A stretch of DNA of 55,496 nucleotides from Parabacteroides sp. (GTDB lineage: Bacteria > Bacteroidota > Bacteroidia > Bacteroidales > Tannerellaceae): NCBI GenBank assembly GCA_022775005.1, contig JALFJR010000031.1:1-55496 (forward strand), given 5' to 3'. Shown one piece after another: positions 18,384 to 27,499 of this stretch. Positions within the stretch are counted from its first letter, which is position 1; each line of letters begins with the position of its first letter. The position numbers were made by a program, and so were the translations under genes. Below the pieces are notes generated by a model. That model searched no databases, was not told the origin of the DNA, and worked only from the letters and a program-made list of their open reading frames with translations.

Positions 18384-19766
18384 ATGAATTTCAAGCAAGC
18401 GTTACTTGGACTCAGCCTAACGGTTATGAGCATCCTGGCTGGGTGTAACGACGATATTAGCTCTATCGGCATTACGATCCAGCCAGGTAACGATACGATT
18501 TCGGTATTTACCGATACATTTCTGATTAAAGCGACCACGATTAAGATTGATTCAATCTACGCACGCTCCACAAAAGCGCAACTGGGTGAGCTCTACGATC
18601 CCCTGTATGGCAACTTGAAGTCGGACTTTCTCTGCCAGTTTTACAGCCCGGAGGGATTCCAATTCAAGCACACGCCCTACAACGGCAAGATTGACTCCGT
18701 GGATTTCAAGCTCTATTACGCCTCCTCCTCTAACACGAACGGAGCCTGGATTGGCGACTCGTTAGCCCCCATGAAGGCAGAGCTCTTCAAAGTGACCACT
18801 CCCCTGCAAAAGAAATTCTACACCAATATGGACCCGTTGGACTATAGTGATATGCAGACTTCCTACGGATCACGTGTCTATACGGCCTATAACAATGAAG
18901 TGCCCGACTCATTGCGTGAGTTGGATACGTACAGTCCCAACCTCCGTATCATGATGCCTACGGAGATTGGTCAACGTTTCTATGATGAGTCAATCAACCA
19001 TCCGGAAACGTTCAAGAATCAAGAGTCATTCAATGCTTTCTGGCCGGGTTTGTATGTGACGACCACTTTTGGTAGCGGTAACATCCTGAACATCTCCAGC
19101 AGCTACATGACCATCTATTATCAGTATGCTGTAACCGGCAGCGCAGGACAGGATTCGTTGGTGCAAGGCTCGGAGATCTTCTCCACCACCAAAGAGGTGA
19201 TCCAGTTAAGTCGTTTCAAGAATACAGATCTTGATCAGTTGTTAGTGCCCAATGACACCTATGGCTATATCAAGTCTCCGGCAGGTGTATGTATGCAAGT
19301 CACCATCCCAGTCAGCGAGATGAGCACGATGATGCAAGAGCGTATTGTCAACGATTTCCCGCTCTCATTGAAAGCGATGCCACAAGAGGAGTGGCAATAT
19401 GCCTTGACGGCTCCCTCCTATCTAATGATCTTGCCCGAGGATTCCGTGCAGACCTTCTTTGAGAACGCACAGGTTGAGAATAACAAAACAGCATTCCTTT
19501 CTGAAGCCTACGACAGTAGCACACGTACGTATAAGTTCCCCAATTTGGCGACACTGATCAAATATCAGATCGATAACGCACCGGATCAAGATCTGCGATT
19601 GGCGGTACTTCCGGTAGAACGCGTCACGAAGACATCCAGTTCGTATTACGGTACGACCACTACTACCTCTGCCATCTCACATTACATGGTTCCGGCCGGT
19701 GTGAAGATCCGTATTGATGAGGAGGTTCGCAAGGTGGGCATTACTTCATGTCAGTACGCAAAATAA
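18384..19766 (+). CDS. DUF4270 lipoprotein
   Basis: A 460-residue lipoprotein (VMSILAGCNDD, Cys 21), matching DUF4270, a Bacteroidetes-wide family of unknown function. Early motifs include SSIGITIQPGNDTISVFTDTF and LGELYDPLYGNLKSDFLCQFY. The body is rich in beta strands and aromatics. It is 11 bases after the GT5-like gene and 27 bases before ftsX, probably in the same transcript. The repeated pairing with the short GT5 protein hints at a cell-envelope task, but none can be named from the sequence. Confidence 0.85.
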   Translation: MNFKQALLGLSLTVMSILAGCNDDISSIGITIQPGNDTISVFTDTFLIKATTIKIDSIYARSTKAQLGELYDPLYGNLKSDFLCQFYSPEGFQFKHTPYNGKIDSVDFKLYYASSSNTNGAWIGDSLAPMKAELFKVTTPLQKKFYTNMDPLDYSDMQTSYGSRVYTAYNNEVPDSLRELDTYSPNLRIMMPTEIGQRFYDESINHPETFKNQESFNAFWPGLYVTTTFGSGNILNISSSYMTIYYQYAVTGSAGQDSLVQGSEIFSTTKEVIQLSRFKNTDLDQLLVPNDTYGYIKSPAGVCMQVTIPVSEMSTMMQERIVNDFPLSLKAMPQEEWQYALTAPSYLMILPEDSVQTFFENAQVENNKTAFLSEAYDSSTRTYKFPNLATLIKYQIDNAPDQDLRLAVLPVERVTKTSSSYYGTTTTTSAISHYMVPAGVKIRIDEEVRKVGITSCQYAK

Positions 19767-19793
19767 AACATACCTATATATAATCATACTCGG

Positions 19794-20672
19794 ATGGCTA
19801 AACATAGAAAAGTACAAGCTGCTTCTTTCTTTCATTCCCGCTTAACCTCCATCATCAGTATCACCTTAGTGCTATTCTTGATGGGGTTAATCATGCTGAT
19901 GGGATTGTTGGGCAATAAGCTCTCCGTTTATGTAAAAGAAAACCTCTCTTTCTCCATTGTGCTGAAAGATAACATCAAGGAGACTGATATTCAGAAAATG
20001 CGTAACAAACTGGATGCGTTGCCTTATATCAAATCGACAGCATATATCTCAAAAGATCAAGCGGCCAAAGAGTTAGAGGAAGAGTTAGGCGAGAACCCAG
20101 AGGTATTCTTAGGATTCAATCCGTTGCAAGCCTCCATTGAGGTCAAGCTACATGCGGAGTATGCCAATCCGGACAGTCTGCAACTGATCGAACAACAGAT
20201 TAAACGCTACACAACGGTGGACGAGCTCCTCTATCGTAAGGACATGATGGAGATGGTGCATAACAATATGCAACGGTTAGGGGTGATTCTTTTAGCGTTA
20301 GCCGCCGTGCTAACCCTCATCTCGTTTGTCTTGATTGGCAACACCATTCGTCTGTTGATCTACTCCAAGCGATTCTTGATCCATACGATGAAGTTGGTAG
20401 GGGCCACCGCAGGCTTTATTCGTGCACCCTTCATCCGCTATAACGTAGTGAGTGGATTGATAGCTGCCATATTGGCGATCTTGCTACTGACGGGTACATT
20501 ATATTATTTGCAGACCGAGCTGGAGGGATTGGTCCAGCTGTTGGATATACACACTATATTGATCGTGGACGGAGCGGTATTGGCATTAGGCCTGCTCCTA
20601 TCCACCATTGCAACGATCTTCGCCGTGAACAAATACTTGCGCATGGAGGTTGATCAATTATACTATATATAA
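19794..20672 (+). CDS. ftsX: Cell-division permease FtsX
   Basis: FtsX pairs with the ATPase FtsE to control peptidoglycan hydrolases at the division site. The 292-residue protein has a first TM helix (ISITLVLFLMGLIMLMGLLG), a large periplasmic domain (~residues 50-150, with SAYISKDQAAKEL) and three C-terminal TM helices, the FtsX topology. FtsE is not adjacent, which is usual in Bacteroidetes as I recall. The order ftsX-DUF3098-uppP-truB-queA-folK is a conserved Bacteroidales block. Confidence 0.92.
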   Translation: MAKHRKVQAASFFHSRLTSIISITLVLFLMGLIMLMGLLGNKLSVYVKENLSFSIVLKDNIKETDIQKMRNKLDALPYIKSTAYISKDQAAKELEEELGENPEVFLGFNPLQASIEVKLHAEYANPDSLQLIEQQIKRYTTVDELLYRKDMMEMVHNNMQRLGVILLALAAVLTLISFVLIGNTIRLLIYSKRFLIHTMKLVGATAGFIRAPFIRYNVVSGLIAAILAILLLTGTLYYLQTELEGLVQLLDIHTILIVDGAVLALGLLLSTIATIFAVNKYLRMEVDQLYYI

Positions 20673-20701
20673 TAAGGTAAGAACTATAAATCAAGAGTAG
20701 A

Positions 20702-20941
20702 ATGGCAAAAAGAGATTTCGCCTTTGGAAAAGAGAATTTTGTCTGGATCGTAGCTGCGATCGTATGTATTATTTTCGGTTTCATGTTGATGAGTGGAGGC
20801 GGCTCAGGGGATAGCACTTTCAACCCTGAGATTTTCAGTGCTCGCCGTATTGTCGTGGCCCCTATTGTGACAGTAATCGGTTTCGTAATGATGATTTGGG
20901 GCATCTTGCGTAACGGCAAAAGCAAAGGCATTGCGGAATGA
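20702..20941 (+). CDS. DUF3098 small membrane protein
   Basis: A 79-residue protein with two TM helices ([19 protein letters not shown] and [19 protein letters not shown]) separated by [18 protein letters not shown], the DUF3098 pattern. Function unknown. It sits between ftsX and uppP and overlaps uppP by four bases (ATGA), suggesting coupled translation and an envelope role. Confidence 0.88.
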   Translation: MAKRDFAFGKENFVWIVAAIVCIIFGFMLMSGGGSGDSTFNPEIFSARRIVVAPIVTVIGFVMMIWGILRNGKSKGIAE

Positions 20942-21774
20942 GCACGATTGAGGTTATCATTATTGCGATCATTGAGGGTTTGACCGAGTTTCTTCCTGTT
21001 TCTTCCACTGGCCACATGATCATCACACAAAGCTTGTTGGGCGTGGAGAGTACAGACTTTGTCAAAGCATTCACCGTGATCATCCAGTTTGGAGCCATCC
21101 TTTCCGTTGTATGCCTGTATTGGCAACGCTTCTTCCGGCTAAACCCAGGGAAGGTGACGGATTGGCGCAGCTTCATCTACAAATTTTATTTCTATTGGAA
21201 ACTGTTAGTGGCATTCCTACCAGCGGCTGTTATCGGATTGCTGTGTGGAGACTGGATTGATGCCCTATTAGAGAACGTTTGGGTAGTAGCTACCATGCTG
21301 GTTATTGGCGGCATTTTCATGTTGTTCGTGGATAAACTATTCAATCGTCCGGATGAGTCACAAGTCATCACGGAGAAAAAAGCCTTGGCCATCGGTTTCT
21401 TCCAGTGTATCGCCATGATTCCTGGTGTTTCTCGCTCGATGGCTACCATCGTAGGAGGTATGGCACAACGCCTGTCGCGCAAGACAGCGGCAGAGTTTTC
21501 TTTCTTCTTGGCTGTACCGACTATGTTCGCAGCCACGGCTTATAAGGTGTTGAAACTGTTCTTGGCACCCAATGGCATAGAGGTGTTGAGCGAAAATATC
21601 AGTGCGTTAGTGATTGGTAATGTGGTGGCATTCATCGTAGCTTTATTAGCCATCAAATTCTTTATCGGTTTCGTCACCCGCTACGGCTTCAAAGCCTTTG
21701 GCTACTATCGTATCGTAGTGGGCGGATTGATCTTGATGATGTTGTTTTCAGGTTATAACTTACAGATTATCTGA
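20938..21774 (+). CDS. uppP: Undecaprenyl-diphosphate phosphatase
   Basis: UppP (BacA family) recycles the lipid carrier undecaprenyl pyrophosphate for peptidoglycan and other envelope polymers, and its overexpression can give bacitracin resistance. The 278-residue polytopic protein has both active-site motifs, [15 protein letters not shown] (Glu17 and His26 from the start) and [13 protein letters not shown]. It overlaps DUF3098 by four bases, and its stop shares a base with the truB start. Confidence 0.97.
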   Translation: MSTIEVIIIAIIEGLTEFLPVSSTGHMIITQSLLGVESTDFVKAFTVIIQFGAILSVVCLYWQRFFRLNPGKVTDWRSFIYKFYFYWKLLVAFLPAAVIGLLCGDWIDALLENVWVVATMLVIGGIFMLFVDKLFNRPDESQVITEKKALAIGFFQCIAMIPGVSRSMATIVGGMAQRLSRKTAAEFSFFLAVPTMFAATAYKVLKLFLAPNGIEVLSENISALVIGNVVAFIVALLAIKFFIGFVTRYGFKAFGYYRIVVGGLILMMLFSGYNLQII

Positions 21775-22493
21775 TGGATTTCATAGCTGGAGAAATACTT
21801 TATTTCAACAAACCGCTGAAATGGACCTCGTTCGACTTAGTCAACAAGTTTCGTTATAAGCTGAGTCGCAAGCTGCATGTCAAGAAGATCAAGGTCGGCC
21901 ATGCAGGCACATTAGATCCCTTGGCTACCGGTGTGATGATTGTCTGCACAGGTAAAGCGACTAAACGCATTGATGAGTTTCAATACCAAACCAAGGAATA
22001 CATCGCCACTTTGAAGTTGGGGGAGACCACCCCTTCGTTTGACTTGGAGAAGGAGGTGGATGCCGTGTATCCCACGGAACACATCACCCAAGCATTAGTA
22101 GAAGAGACATTAAACCATTTCTTAGGAACCATTGAGCAGATTCCACCGGTATTCTCGGCTTGTAAAGTCGATGGAAAACGTGCCTACGAGTTGGCTCGCA
22201 AGGGCGAGGAGGTCAACCTGAAGTCGAAGACTTTAGTAATTGATGAGATCGAATTGTTGGAATATGCCCTGCCCATCATCAAGATTCGCGTGGTTTGCAG
22301 CAAGGGAACGTACATTCGAGCCTTGGCACGCGACATTGGCGAGGCGTTGCACTCAGGCGCCCACCTGATCGGATTGGAGCGAACACGCATAGGCAACGTG
22401 ACATTGGATCAATGTATGTCGCCCGAAGAGATTGACGCTTTCTTAGACAAAGCAGTGGAAACAGAAATAGCAGAAGAAAAAATAAACAAATAG
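21774..22493 (+). CDS. truB: tRNA pseudouridine-55 synthase
   Basis: TruB makes pseudouridine 55 in the T arm of tRNA. The 239-residue protein has the catalytic motif [13 protein letters not shown] (Asp48 the nucleophile), [14 protein letters not shown] at the N-terminus, [20 protein letters not shown], and [18 protein letters not shown]. The short length with a reduced C-terminal PUA region fits Bacteroidetes TruB. Its start overlaps the uppP stop by one base. Confidence 0.97.
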   Translation: MDFIAGEILYFNKPLKWTSFDLVNKFRYKLSRKLHVKKIKVGHAGTLDPLATGVMIVCTGKATKRIDEFQYQTKEYIATLKLGETTPSFDLEKEVDAVYPTEHITQALVEETLNHFLGTIEQIPPVFSACKVDGKRAYELARKGEEVNLKSKTLVIDEIELLEYALPIIKIRVVCSKGTYIRALARDIGEALHSGAHLIGLERTRIGNVTLDQCMSPEEIDAFLDKAVETEIAEEKINK

Positions 22494-22506
22494 CGCAAAG
22501 AGCATT

Positions 22507-23556
22507 ATGAAGCTTTCAAAATTCAAATTTAACTTGCCGACAGAGTTGCTCGCAACCCATCCGGCAGCACACAGAGATGAATCCCGCCTGATGGTCGTAC
22601 ACAAAGACAGCGGAAAGATTGAGCATCGCATCTTCAAGGAAATCTTAGACTATTTTGGGAAAGGTGATGTCTTTATCTTCAACAACACCAAAGTATTCCC
22701 CGCACGTTTATATGGCAATAAGGAGAAAACAGGTGCACGCATCGAGGTGTTCTTGCTGCGTGAGCTGAACGAGGAGTTACGCTTGTGGGATGTTTTGGTG
22801 GATCCCGCTCGCAAGATCCGTATTGGCAACAAATTGTATTTCGGCGAGGATGATTCGATGGTGGCTGAAGTGATTGACAACACCACCTCGCGCGGTCGTA
22901 CGCTCCGTTTCTTGTTTGACGGCAATCATGACGATTTCAAGAAAGCGCTCTATGCCTTAGGCGAGACACCGCTGCCCAAGTATATCAACCGTCCGGCAGA
23001 ACCAGAAGATGAAGAGCGTTATCAAAACATCTTCGCTACGGAGGAGGGTGCCGTAGTAGCTCCTGCAGCCGGCTTGCATTTCAGCCGCGAGCTGATGAAA
23101 CGTTTAGAGATCAAAGATTGTCATTTCGCATTCTTAACGCTACACTCCGGATTAGGAAATTACCGTGAGATCGACGTTGAGGACCTCACCAAGCATAAGA
23201 TGGATTCCGAGCAGATGTTTATCAATGGGGATGTGACTCGCATCGTCAATAAAGGAAAAGATGAGGGACATCGGATCTGCGCAGTAGGTACCTCTGTCAT
23301 GCGGGCTATCGAGACCGCAGTCAGCACAGACGGACACCTGAAGGAGTTTGAGGGTTGGACCAACAAGTTCATCTTCCCACCGTATGAGTTTGGCGTGGCC
23401 AATAGCATGGTGACAAATTTCCACCTGCCCCTTTCAACGCTCTTGATGATGACCGCTTCGTTTGGAGGCTATGAGCTGATTATGGAAGCATACGATGTTG
23501 CAGTCAAAGAGCAGTATCACTTTGGTGCGTATGGAGATGCCATGCTGATCATCTAA
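22507..23556 (+). CDS. queA: S-adenosylmethionine:tRNA ribosyltransferase-isomerase
   Basis: QueA moves the ribosyl part of SAM to 7-aminomethyl-7-deazaguanine in tRNA to form epoxyqueuosine. The 349-residue protein has [62 protein letters not shown] and [13 protein letters not shown], all QueA hallmarks. It lies 13 bases after truB, another tRNA-modification gene, and 9 bases before folK. Confidence 0.97.
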   Translation: MKLSKFKFNLPTELLATHPAAHRDESRLMVVHKDSGKIEHRIFKEILDYFGKGDVFIFNNTKVFPARLYGNKEKTGARIEVFLLRELNEELRLWDVLVDPARKIRIGNKLYFGEDDSMVAEVIDNTTSRGRTLRFLFDGNHDDFKKALYALGETPLPKYINRPAEPEDEERYQNIFATEEGAVVAPAAGLHFSRELMKRLEIKDCHFAFLTLHSGLGNYREIDVEDLTKHKMDSEQMFINGDVTRIVNKGKDEGHRICAVGTSVMRAIETAVSTDGHLKEFEGWTNKFIFPPYEFGVANSMVTNFHLPLSTLLMMTASFGGYELIMEAYDVAVKEQYHFGAYGDAMLII

Positions 23557-23565
23557 CATCATCCG

Positions 23566-24030
23566 ATGGTTAATAGAACTGCTTATATAGGATTAGGCTC
23601 TAACTTAGGTGACCGTAAAGGGAACCTGATTAAGGCCACCGCACTTTTATCGGAAAGGGCAGGAACCATTCTTGCCCTTTCCAGTTTGTATGAGACCGAG
23701 CCTTGGGGGTTTGAGTCGGCCAATCAATTCTTGAATGCGGTTGTCGTGTTGCAAACATCACTCAGTCCGATGGAGCTCTTAGAGGCCTCTCGCCTGATTG
23801 AATTGGAGATGGGACGGATCATCAAAAGCGACGGATGTTATCATGACCGGCCGATCGACATCGACTTGTTACTGATCGATCAACTTGTGATACACAACGA
23901 GCGATTGACCCTCCCCCACCCCTTGATGCACCAACGACGCTTCGTCATGGAGCCATTGGCAGAGATAGCACCCGACGTGCGGCATCCCCTATTCAGTAAA
24001 ACCATGCAAGAACTACTCAACGAGTTATAA
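23566..24030 (+). CDS. folK: Hydroxymethyldihydropterin pyrophosphokinase (HPPK)
   Basis: FolK transfers pyrophosphate from ATP to 6-hydroxymethyl-7,8-dihydropterin in folate synthesis. The 154-residue protein contains GLGSNLGDRKGNL, YETEPWGFESANQFLNAVV, the metal-binding DRPIDIDLLLID and LPHPLMHQRRFVMEPLAEI, in the right order. The first ATG (23566) starts just before the motif, so no longer form is needed. Confidence 0.97.
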   Translation: MVNRTAYIGLGSNLGDRKGNLIKATALLSERAGTILALSSLYETEPWGFESANQFLNAVVVLQTSLSPMELLEASRLIELEMGRIIKSDGCYHDRPIDIDLLLIDQLVIHNERLTLPHPLMHQRRFVMEPLAEIAPDVRHPLFSKTMQELLNEL

Positions 24031-24063
24031 ATTAGTACTTATACCCTAAAAAAATTCCTATTC

Positions 24064-24264
24064 ATGGATCAAGACGCGATACATAAAGCCATGACGCAAG
24101 GTCTTGTCTTTAAAAAAAGCAAGGCTGATCATACAGATGCTAACGGAAAGAAAGTCAAGTTCTCCGACTTTCTGAAAGGAACACACGATTCCGATTCCGC
24201 CAAGTGGAAAGCCAGCTTCAAGTATAAAAAAGCACTGCGCAATACACAGAAGAAGAAAAAATAG
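24064..24264 (+). CDS. Small basic protein of unknown function
   Basis: A 66-residue protein rich in lysine (C-terminus RNTQKKKK), starting MDQDAIHKAMTQGL. I do not recognise it. The charge suggests nucleic-acid or ribosome association, as inference only. The gene follows folK by 33 bases and ends just before the metK promoter, and codon use resembles its neighbours, so I take it as real. The basic tail overlaps the DNA just before the promoter -7 box. Confidence 0.65.
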   Translation: MDQDAIHKAMTQGLVFKKSKADHTDANGKKVKFSDFLKGTHDSDSAKWKASFKYKKALRNTQKKKK

Positions 24265-24265
24265 T

Positions 24266-24273
24266 TATCTTTG
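24266..24273 (+). promoter_or_regulatory. metK -7 promoter element
   Basis: TATCTTTG fits TAnnTTTG exactly. A start near 24280 would place the riboswitch-like element at the very 5' end of the mRNA. The -33 box is not clear, as upstream bases are coding. Confidence 0.65.
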
Positions 24274-24283
24274 CGGCCGAATT

Positions 24284-24335
24284 GACGTGGATAGATTTGT
24301 AGTGCTTGCAACCACGGGAAAAAATGCTAAAAACA
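24284..24335 (+). promoter_or_regulatory. Candidate SAM-II (SAM-alpha) riboswitch upstream of metK
   Basis: The leader has the order of conserved blocks remembered for SAM-II: stem CGTGG (24286-24290) with CCACG (24312-24316), loop GATTTG (24294-24299), CTTGCA (24305-24310) just before the closing strand, an A-rich linker, and GCTAAAAA (24326-24333), the pseudoknot strand. It starts ~4 bases after the predicted transcription start. Downstream hairpin GTTGCC-GTTC-GGCAAC (24346-24361) lacks a T tract, so control may be translational. SAM is the product of MetK, which suits feedback. The pseudoknot pairing could not be fully matched by eye. Confidence 0.65.
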
Positions 24336-24403
24336 TCTCTCCTTTGTTGCCGTTCGGCAACGAAATCCTCCACCTCAATTCATAGATTAATTGTTCAAAT
24401 GCT

Positions 24404-25693
24404 ATGAGTTATTTATTTACCTCCGAATCGGTGTCTGAGGGACACCCCGATAAAGTAGCCGACCAAATCTCGGATGCTTTGCTGGATGAGTTTTTGGCGT
24501 ATGACCCAAACTCAAAAGTAGCTTGCGAAACCCTTGTCACAACCGGACAGGTTGTCTTGGCTGGAGAAGTGAAATCAAGTGCTTATGTTGACGTGCAGGA
24601 AGTGGCACGTGAGGTGATCCAGAAGATTGGATACACTAAGAGCGAATATCAATTTGAGGCCAAATCATGCGGTGTCTTTTCCGCTATCCACGAGCAGAGC
24701 GGTGACATCAATCGCGGCGTGGAGCGTGCAGATCCCTACGAACAGGGTGCGGGCGACCAAGGCATGATGTTCGGTTATGCCACTAACGAGACAGCCAACT
24801 ACATGCCTTTAGCATTAGACTTATCGCACAGTCTCTTGAGTGAATTGGCAAAAATCCGCAAGCAGGAACCCGATGTAATGCCTTACCTACGTCCGGATGC
24901 CAAGAGCCAAGTCACGATCGAATACGATGACAACGGTACCCCTTTACGTATCGACACCATTGTCATCTCTACACAACATGACGAGTTCATCCTTCCGAAA
25001 GGCATTACCCAAGAGGAAGCAGACACCGCCATGCAAAAACGGATCGCCAAAGACATGAAGAAGATCTTGATTCCTCGGGTCAAGGCACAATATCCTGCTC
25101 ACGTGCAAGCACTCTTCAACGACCAAATTACCTATCACATCAATCCCACAGGTAAGTTTGTGATTGGTGGTCCTCACGGTGATACAGGTTTAACCGGAAG
25201 AAAGATCATTGTAGATACCTACGGTGGTAAGGGCGCACATGGAGGCGGAGCCTTCTCCGGTAAGGATCCCTCTAAGGTGGATCGCTCAGCTGCGTATGCC
25301 GCTCGCCATATTGCCAAGAACATGGTAGCCGCAGGTGTGGCCGATGAAATGTTGGTACAGGTATCTTATGCGATTGGTGTAGCCAAACCGATGAACATTT
25401 TCGTAAACACCTATGGCAGAGCGAAGGTAAACCTGACAGATGGTGAGATCGCTGCCCGCATCTGGGACATCTTCGATATGCGTCCAAAAGCAATTGAGGA
25501 GCGATTGAAACTACGTAATCCGATCTATTTCGAGACAGCCTCTTATGGCCACATGGGACGTACCCCACAGGTAGTCACGAAGCGATTCTGCTCTCGCTAT
25601 CTGCCGCAACCCATTGTAAAAGAGGTAGAGCTTTTCACTTGGGAGAAACTTGACTACGTGGATCGTATCAAGGAAGCGTTTCAGATTAAATAA
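24404..25693 (+). CDS. metK: S-adenosylmethionine synthetase
   Basis: MetK makes SAM from methionine and ATP. The 429-residue enzyme has the signature blocks [49 protein letters not shown] and [19 protein letters not shown]. The start at 24404 ([10 protein letters not shown]) is standard. It is somewhat longer than the E. coli enzyme, as in other Bacteroidetes. It has its own promoter and the riboswitch-like leader, separate from the folK run. Confidence 0.98.
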   Translation: MSYLFTSESVSEGHPDKVADQISDALLDEFLAYDPNSKVACETLVTTGQVVLAGEVKSSAYVDVQEVAREVIQKIGYTKSEYQFEAKSCGVFSAIHEQSGDINRGVERADPYEQGAGDQGMMFGYATNETANYMPLALDLSHSLLSELAKIRKQEPDVMPYLRPDAKSQVTIEYDDNGTPLRIDTIVISTQHDEFILPKGITQEEADTAMQKRIAKDMKKILIPRVKAQYPAHVQALFNDQITYHINPTGKFVIGGPHGDTGLTGRKIIVDTYGGKGAHGGGAFSGKDPSKVDRSAAYAARHIAKNMVAAGVADEMLVQVSYAIGVAKPMNIFVNTYGRAKVNLTDGEIAARIWDIFDMRPKAIEERLKLRNPIYFETASYGHMGRTPQVVTKRFCSRYLPQPIVKEVELFTWEKLDYVDRIKEAFQIK

Positions 25694-25757
25694 CAAGGGA
25701 AACATAGGTTGAATGTCCTTTCCCTAATAAGTCAAAAGCTAACAACACCCCTATTTG

Positions 25758-25852
25758 AAAGGCGTCCGAACGCCGTCAGTCAATCGACTGACTACCGTCA
25801 AACGATCGACTGATAAACGTCAAACGATCGTTTGACGGCGTCCGGACGTCTT
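25758..25852. repeat. Intergenic short-word palindrome array
   Basis: Words built on GTCxxxCGAxxGAC recur in series: GTCAGTCAATCGACTGAC, GTCAAACGATCGACTGAT and GTCAAACGATCGTTTGAC (25819-25836), flanked by GGCGTCCGAACGCC and GGCGTCCGGACG. The third word occurs identically at 5945-5962. It lies between convergent metK and the yfcC-type gene and could act as a two-way transcript end. The rest of 25694-25915 shows nothing recognisable. Confidence 0.75.
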
Positions 25853-25915
25853 TGTTATTTAAGTTCCTTCAGAAAAACAATTAGTTTCCTTTGATATAAC
25901 TCCCTACTGATCGCA

Positions 25916-27499
25916 TTAGAATCCATTGAGCGGAACGAGAACCGTGGGGATTAACAAGAGGAAACCAAGAATCACCAAGGTCAAAATGAATTTCCAAGCC
26001 CAACGAAACCATTTATCATAAGGAATACGACTAACACCCAATACCGCGATCAGCACACCCGAAGTAGGCGTAATCATATTGGTAAAGCCATCGCCAAACT
26101 GGAAAGCCATCACCGTAGCCTGTTTCGACAAACCGATCAATTCCGAGAAGGGAGCCATGATCGGCATTGTCAATGCCGCCTTCGCACTGCCCGAAGGGAT
26201 TACCAAATTGATTAACGTCTGAATCACATACATCATTCCGACTGTAGCCACCTTACCCAAGCCATCCATGCCTTGTGCCAAATGATAGAGAATCGTGTCT
26301 ATAATCTTGCCCTCTTGCAACATCACAATAATGCCCCCGGCTAAACCGACCACCAAAGCCGCACTCAGAATATCCTTACAGCCATCCAGAAACAGCTTGA
26401 CCAACTCATTAGGCGTACGCCCGTTCGCCAATCCAGCCGCAATGCCCAAGGCAAAGAAGAGAGCCGCAATCTCCATAATATACCAGCCATAGCCCATCAC
26501 ACCCACCACTAAGAAAAAGATGGTGAAAAACAGCAAATTGAGAATGTACAATTGTACCGTCTTTCTGAGACAAAACCAGCTACTCACAACAAAGGTAACG
26601 GTCAGCAAGGGAATGAGCGGCAATCCCTCAATAGCCCCATTGCCAATACGCAACGTAGTCGATGGATAAACAACAGCGAATAACGCCAGGATAATAGCCA
26701 ATAAGACAAAACTCACCCATGCCATGCGGGGTGTGTAATAGCTTACCTCGATGGCTTGCGCACCATGCAAATCACGCCAATACTGATCCTCGACATAAAC
26801 CGGTGATAACTGCGGATTACGTTTCACCTTGGCAGCATAACGCAAGATCCAAGTGAAACCTACAGCGTTGATCACGAACCAACAGAAAAGTCGATACTCA
26901 ATGCCCGAGAACAGCGGAATCCCCGCCAAACCCTGTGCGATACCTATTGTGAACGGATTGAGAATCGCTCCGGCAAAGCCCAATGCGGCTGCCACAAAGA
27001 CCATACAAACGCCCGTGATCGAGTCATATCCCATCGAGATGGCCATAGGTACCAAAACCAAGCAAAAAGCGATCGTCTCCTCGCTCATGCCAAATACAGC
27101 GCCAAACACGCTGAACAACAACATAATGGCAATCAGAAGCAGATTATCCACACCGATACGGCGAAACAGGGCATATCGCTCTATCCCTCGTGCCTTCCGC
27201 AAGAAGCTCACCGTGCCCATATCGAATGCCTTGCTATCGTTGACAATCCAAAAAGCACCGCCAATTATCAGGATAAAGACAATAATATCCGCTTTATCCA
27301 CAAAGCCCTGATAAAAGGCGGCGAACAGTTGCCACGTTTGGGGCACATGCTCCACGGGTTGATAAACCAAACTCTTCGTACCATCCGCAGACAGCATCTC
27401 TTGGTACTGTCCTCCCGGGACGAACCAAGTCAGCAAAGCACAAAACAGGATAATGTAAAAAATGATCACATAAGTGTGGGGAATCTGTCTCTTTTTCAT
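25916..27499 (-). CDS. YfcC-family (C4-dicarboxylate/basic amino acid carrier-like) permease
   Basis: A 527-residue inner-membrane protein with about 12 hydrophobic segments in the YfcC/DcuC superfamily. Typical motifs are TYVIIFYIILFCALLTWFVPGG, FGMSEETIAFCLVLVPMAISMGYD, AAALGFAGAILNPFTIGIAQ, LVIPSGSAKAALTMPIMAP and GDGFTNMITPTSGVLIAVLG. Substrate cannot be read from the sequence. Family members carry amino acids or dicarboxylates. It overlaps rmuC by four bases (ATGA) and is transcribed with it from the promoter at 28844-28814. Confidence 0.85.
   Translation of the reverse strand: MKKRQIPHTYVIIFYIILFCALLTWFVPGGQYQEMLSADGTKSLVYQPVEHVPQTWQLFAAFYQGFVDKADIIVFILIIGGAFWIVNDSKAFDMGTVSFLRKARGIERYALFRRIGVDNLLLIAIMLLFSVFGAVFGMSEETIAFCLVLVPMAISMGYDSITGVCMVFVAAALGFAGAILNPFTIGIAQGLAGIPLFSGIEYRLFCWFVINAVGFTWILRYAAKVKRNPQLSPVYVEDQYWRDLHGAQAIEVSYYTPRMAWVSFVLLAIILALFAVVYPSTTLRIGNGAIEGLPLIPLLTVTFVVSSWFCLRKTVQLYILNLLFFTIFFLVVGVMGYGWYIMEIAALFFALGIAAGLANGRTPNELVKLFLDGCKDILSAALVVGLAGGIIVMLQEGKIIDTILYHLAQGMDGLGKVATVGMMYVIQTLINLVIPSGSAKAALTMPIMAPFSELIGLSKQATVMAFQFGDGFTNMITPTSGVLIAVLGVSRIPYDKWFRWAWKFILTLVILGFLLLIPTVLVPLNGF

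Noticed and set aside
25758-25852. CRISPR array
   Set aside because: Words are palindromic, contiguous and of unequal length, without spacers; no cas genes are nearby.
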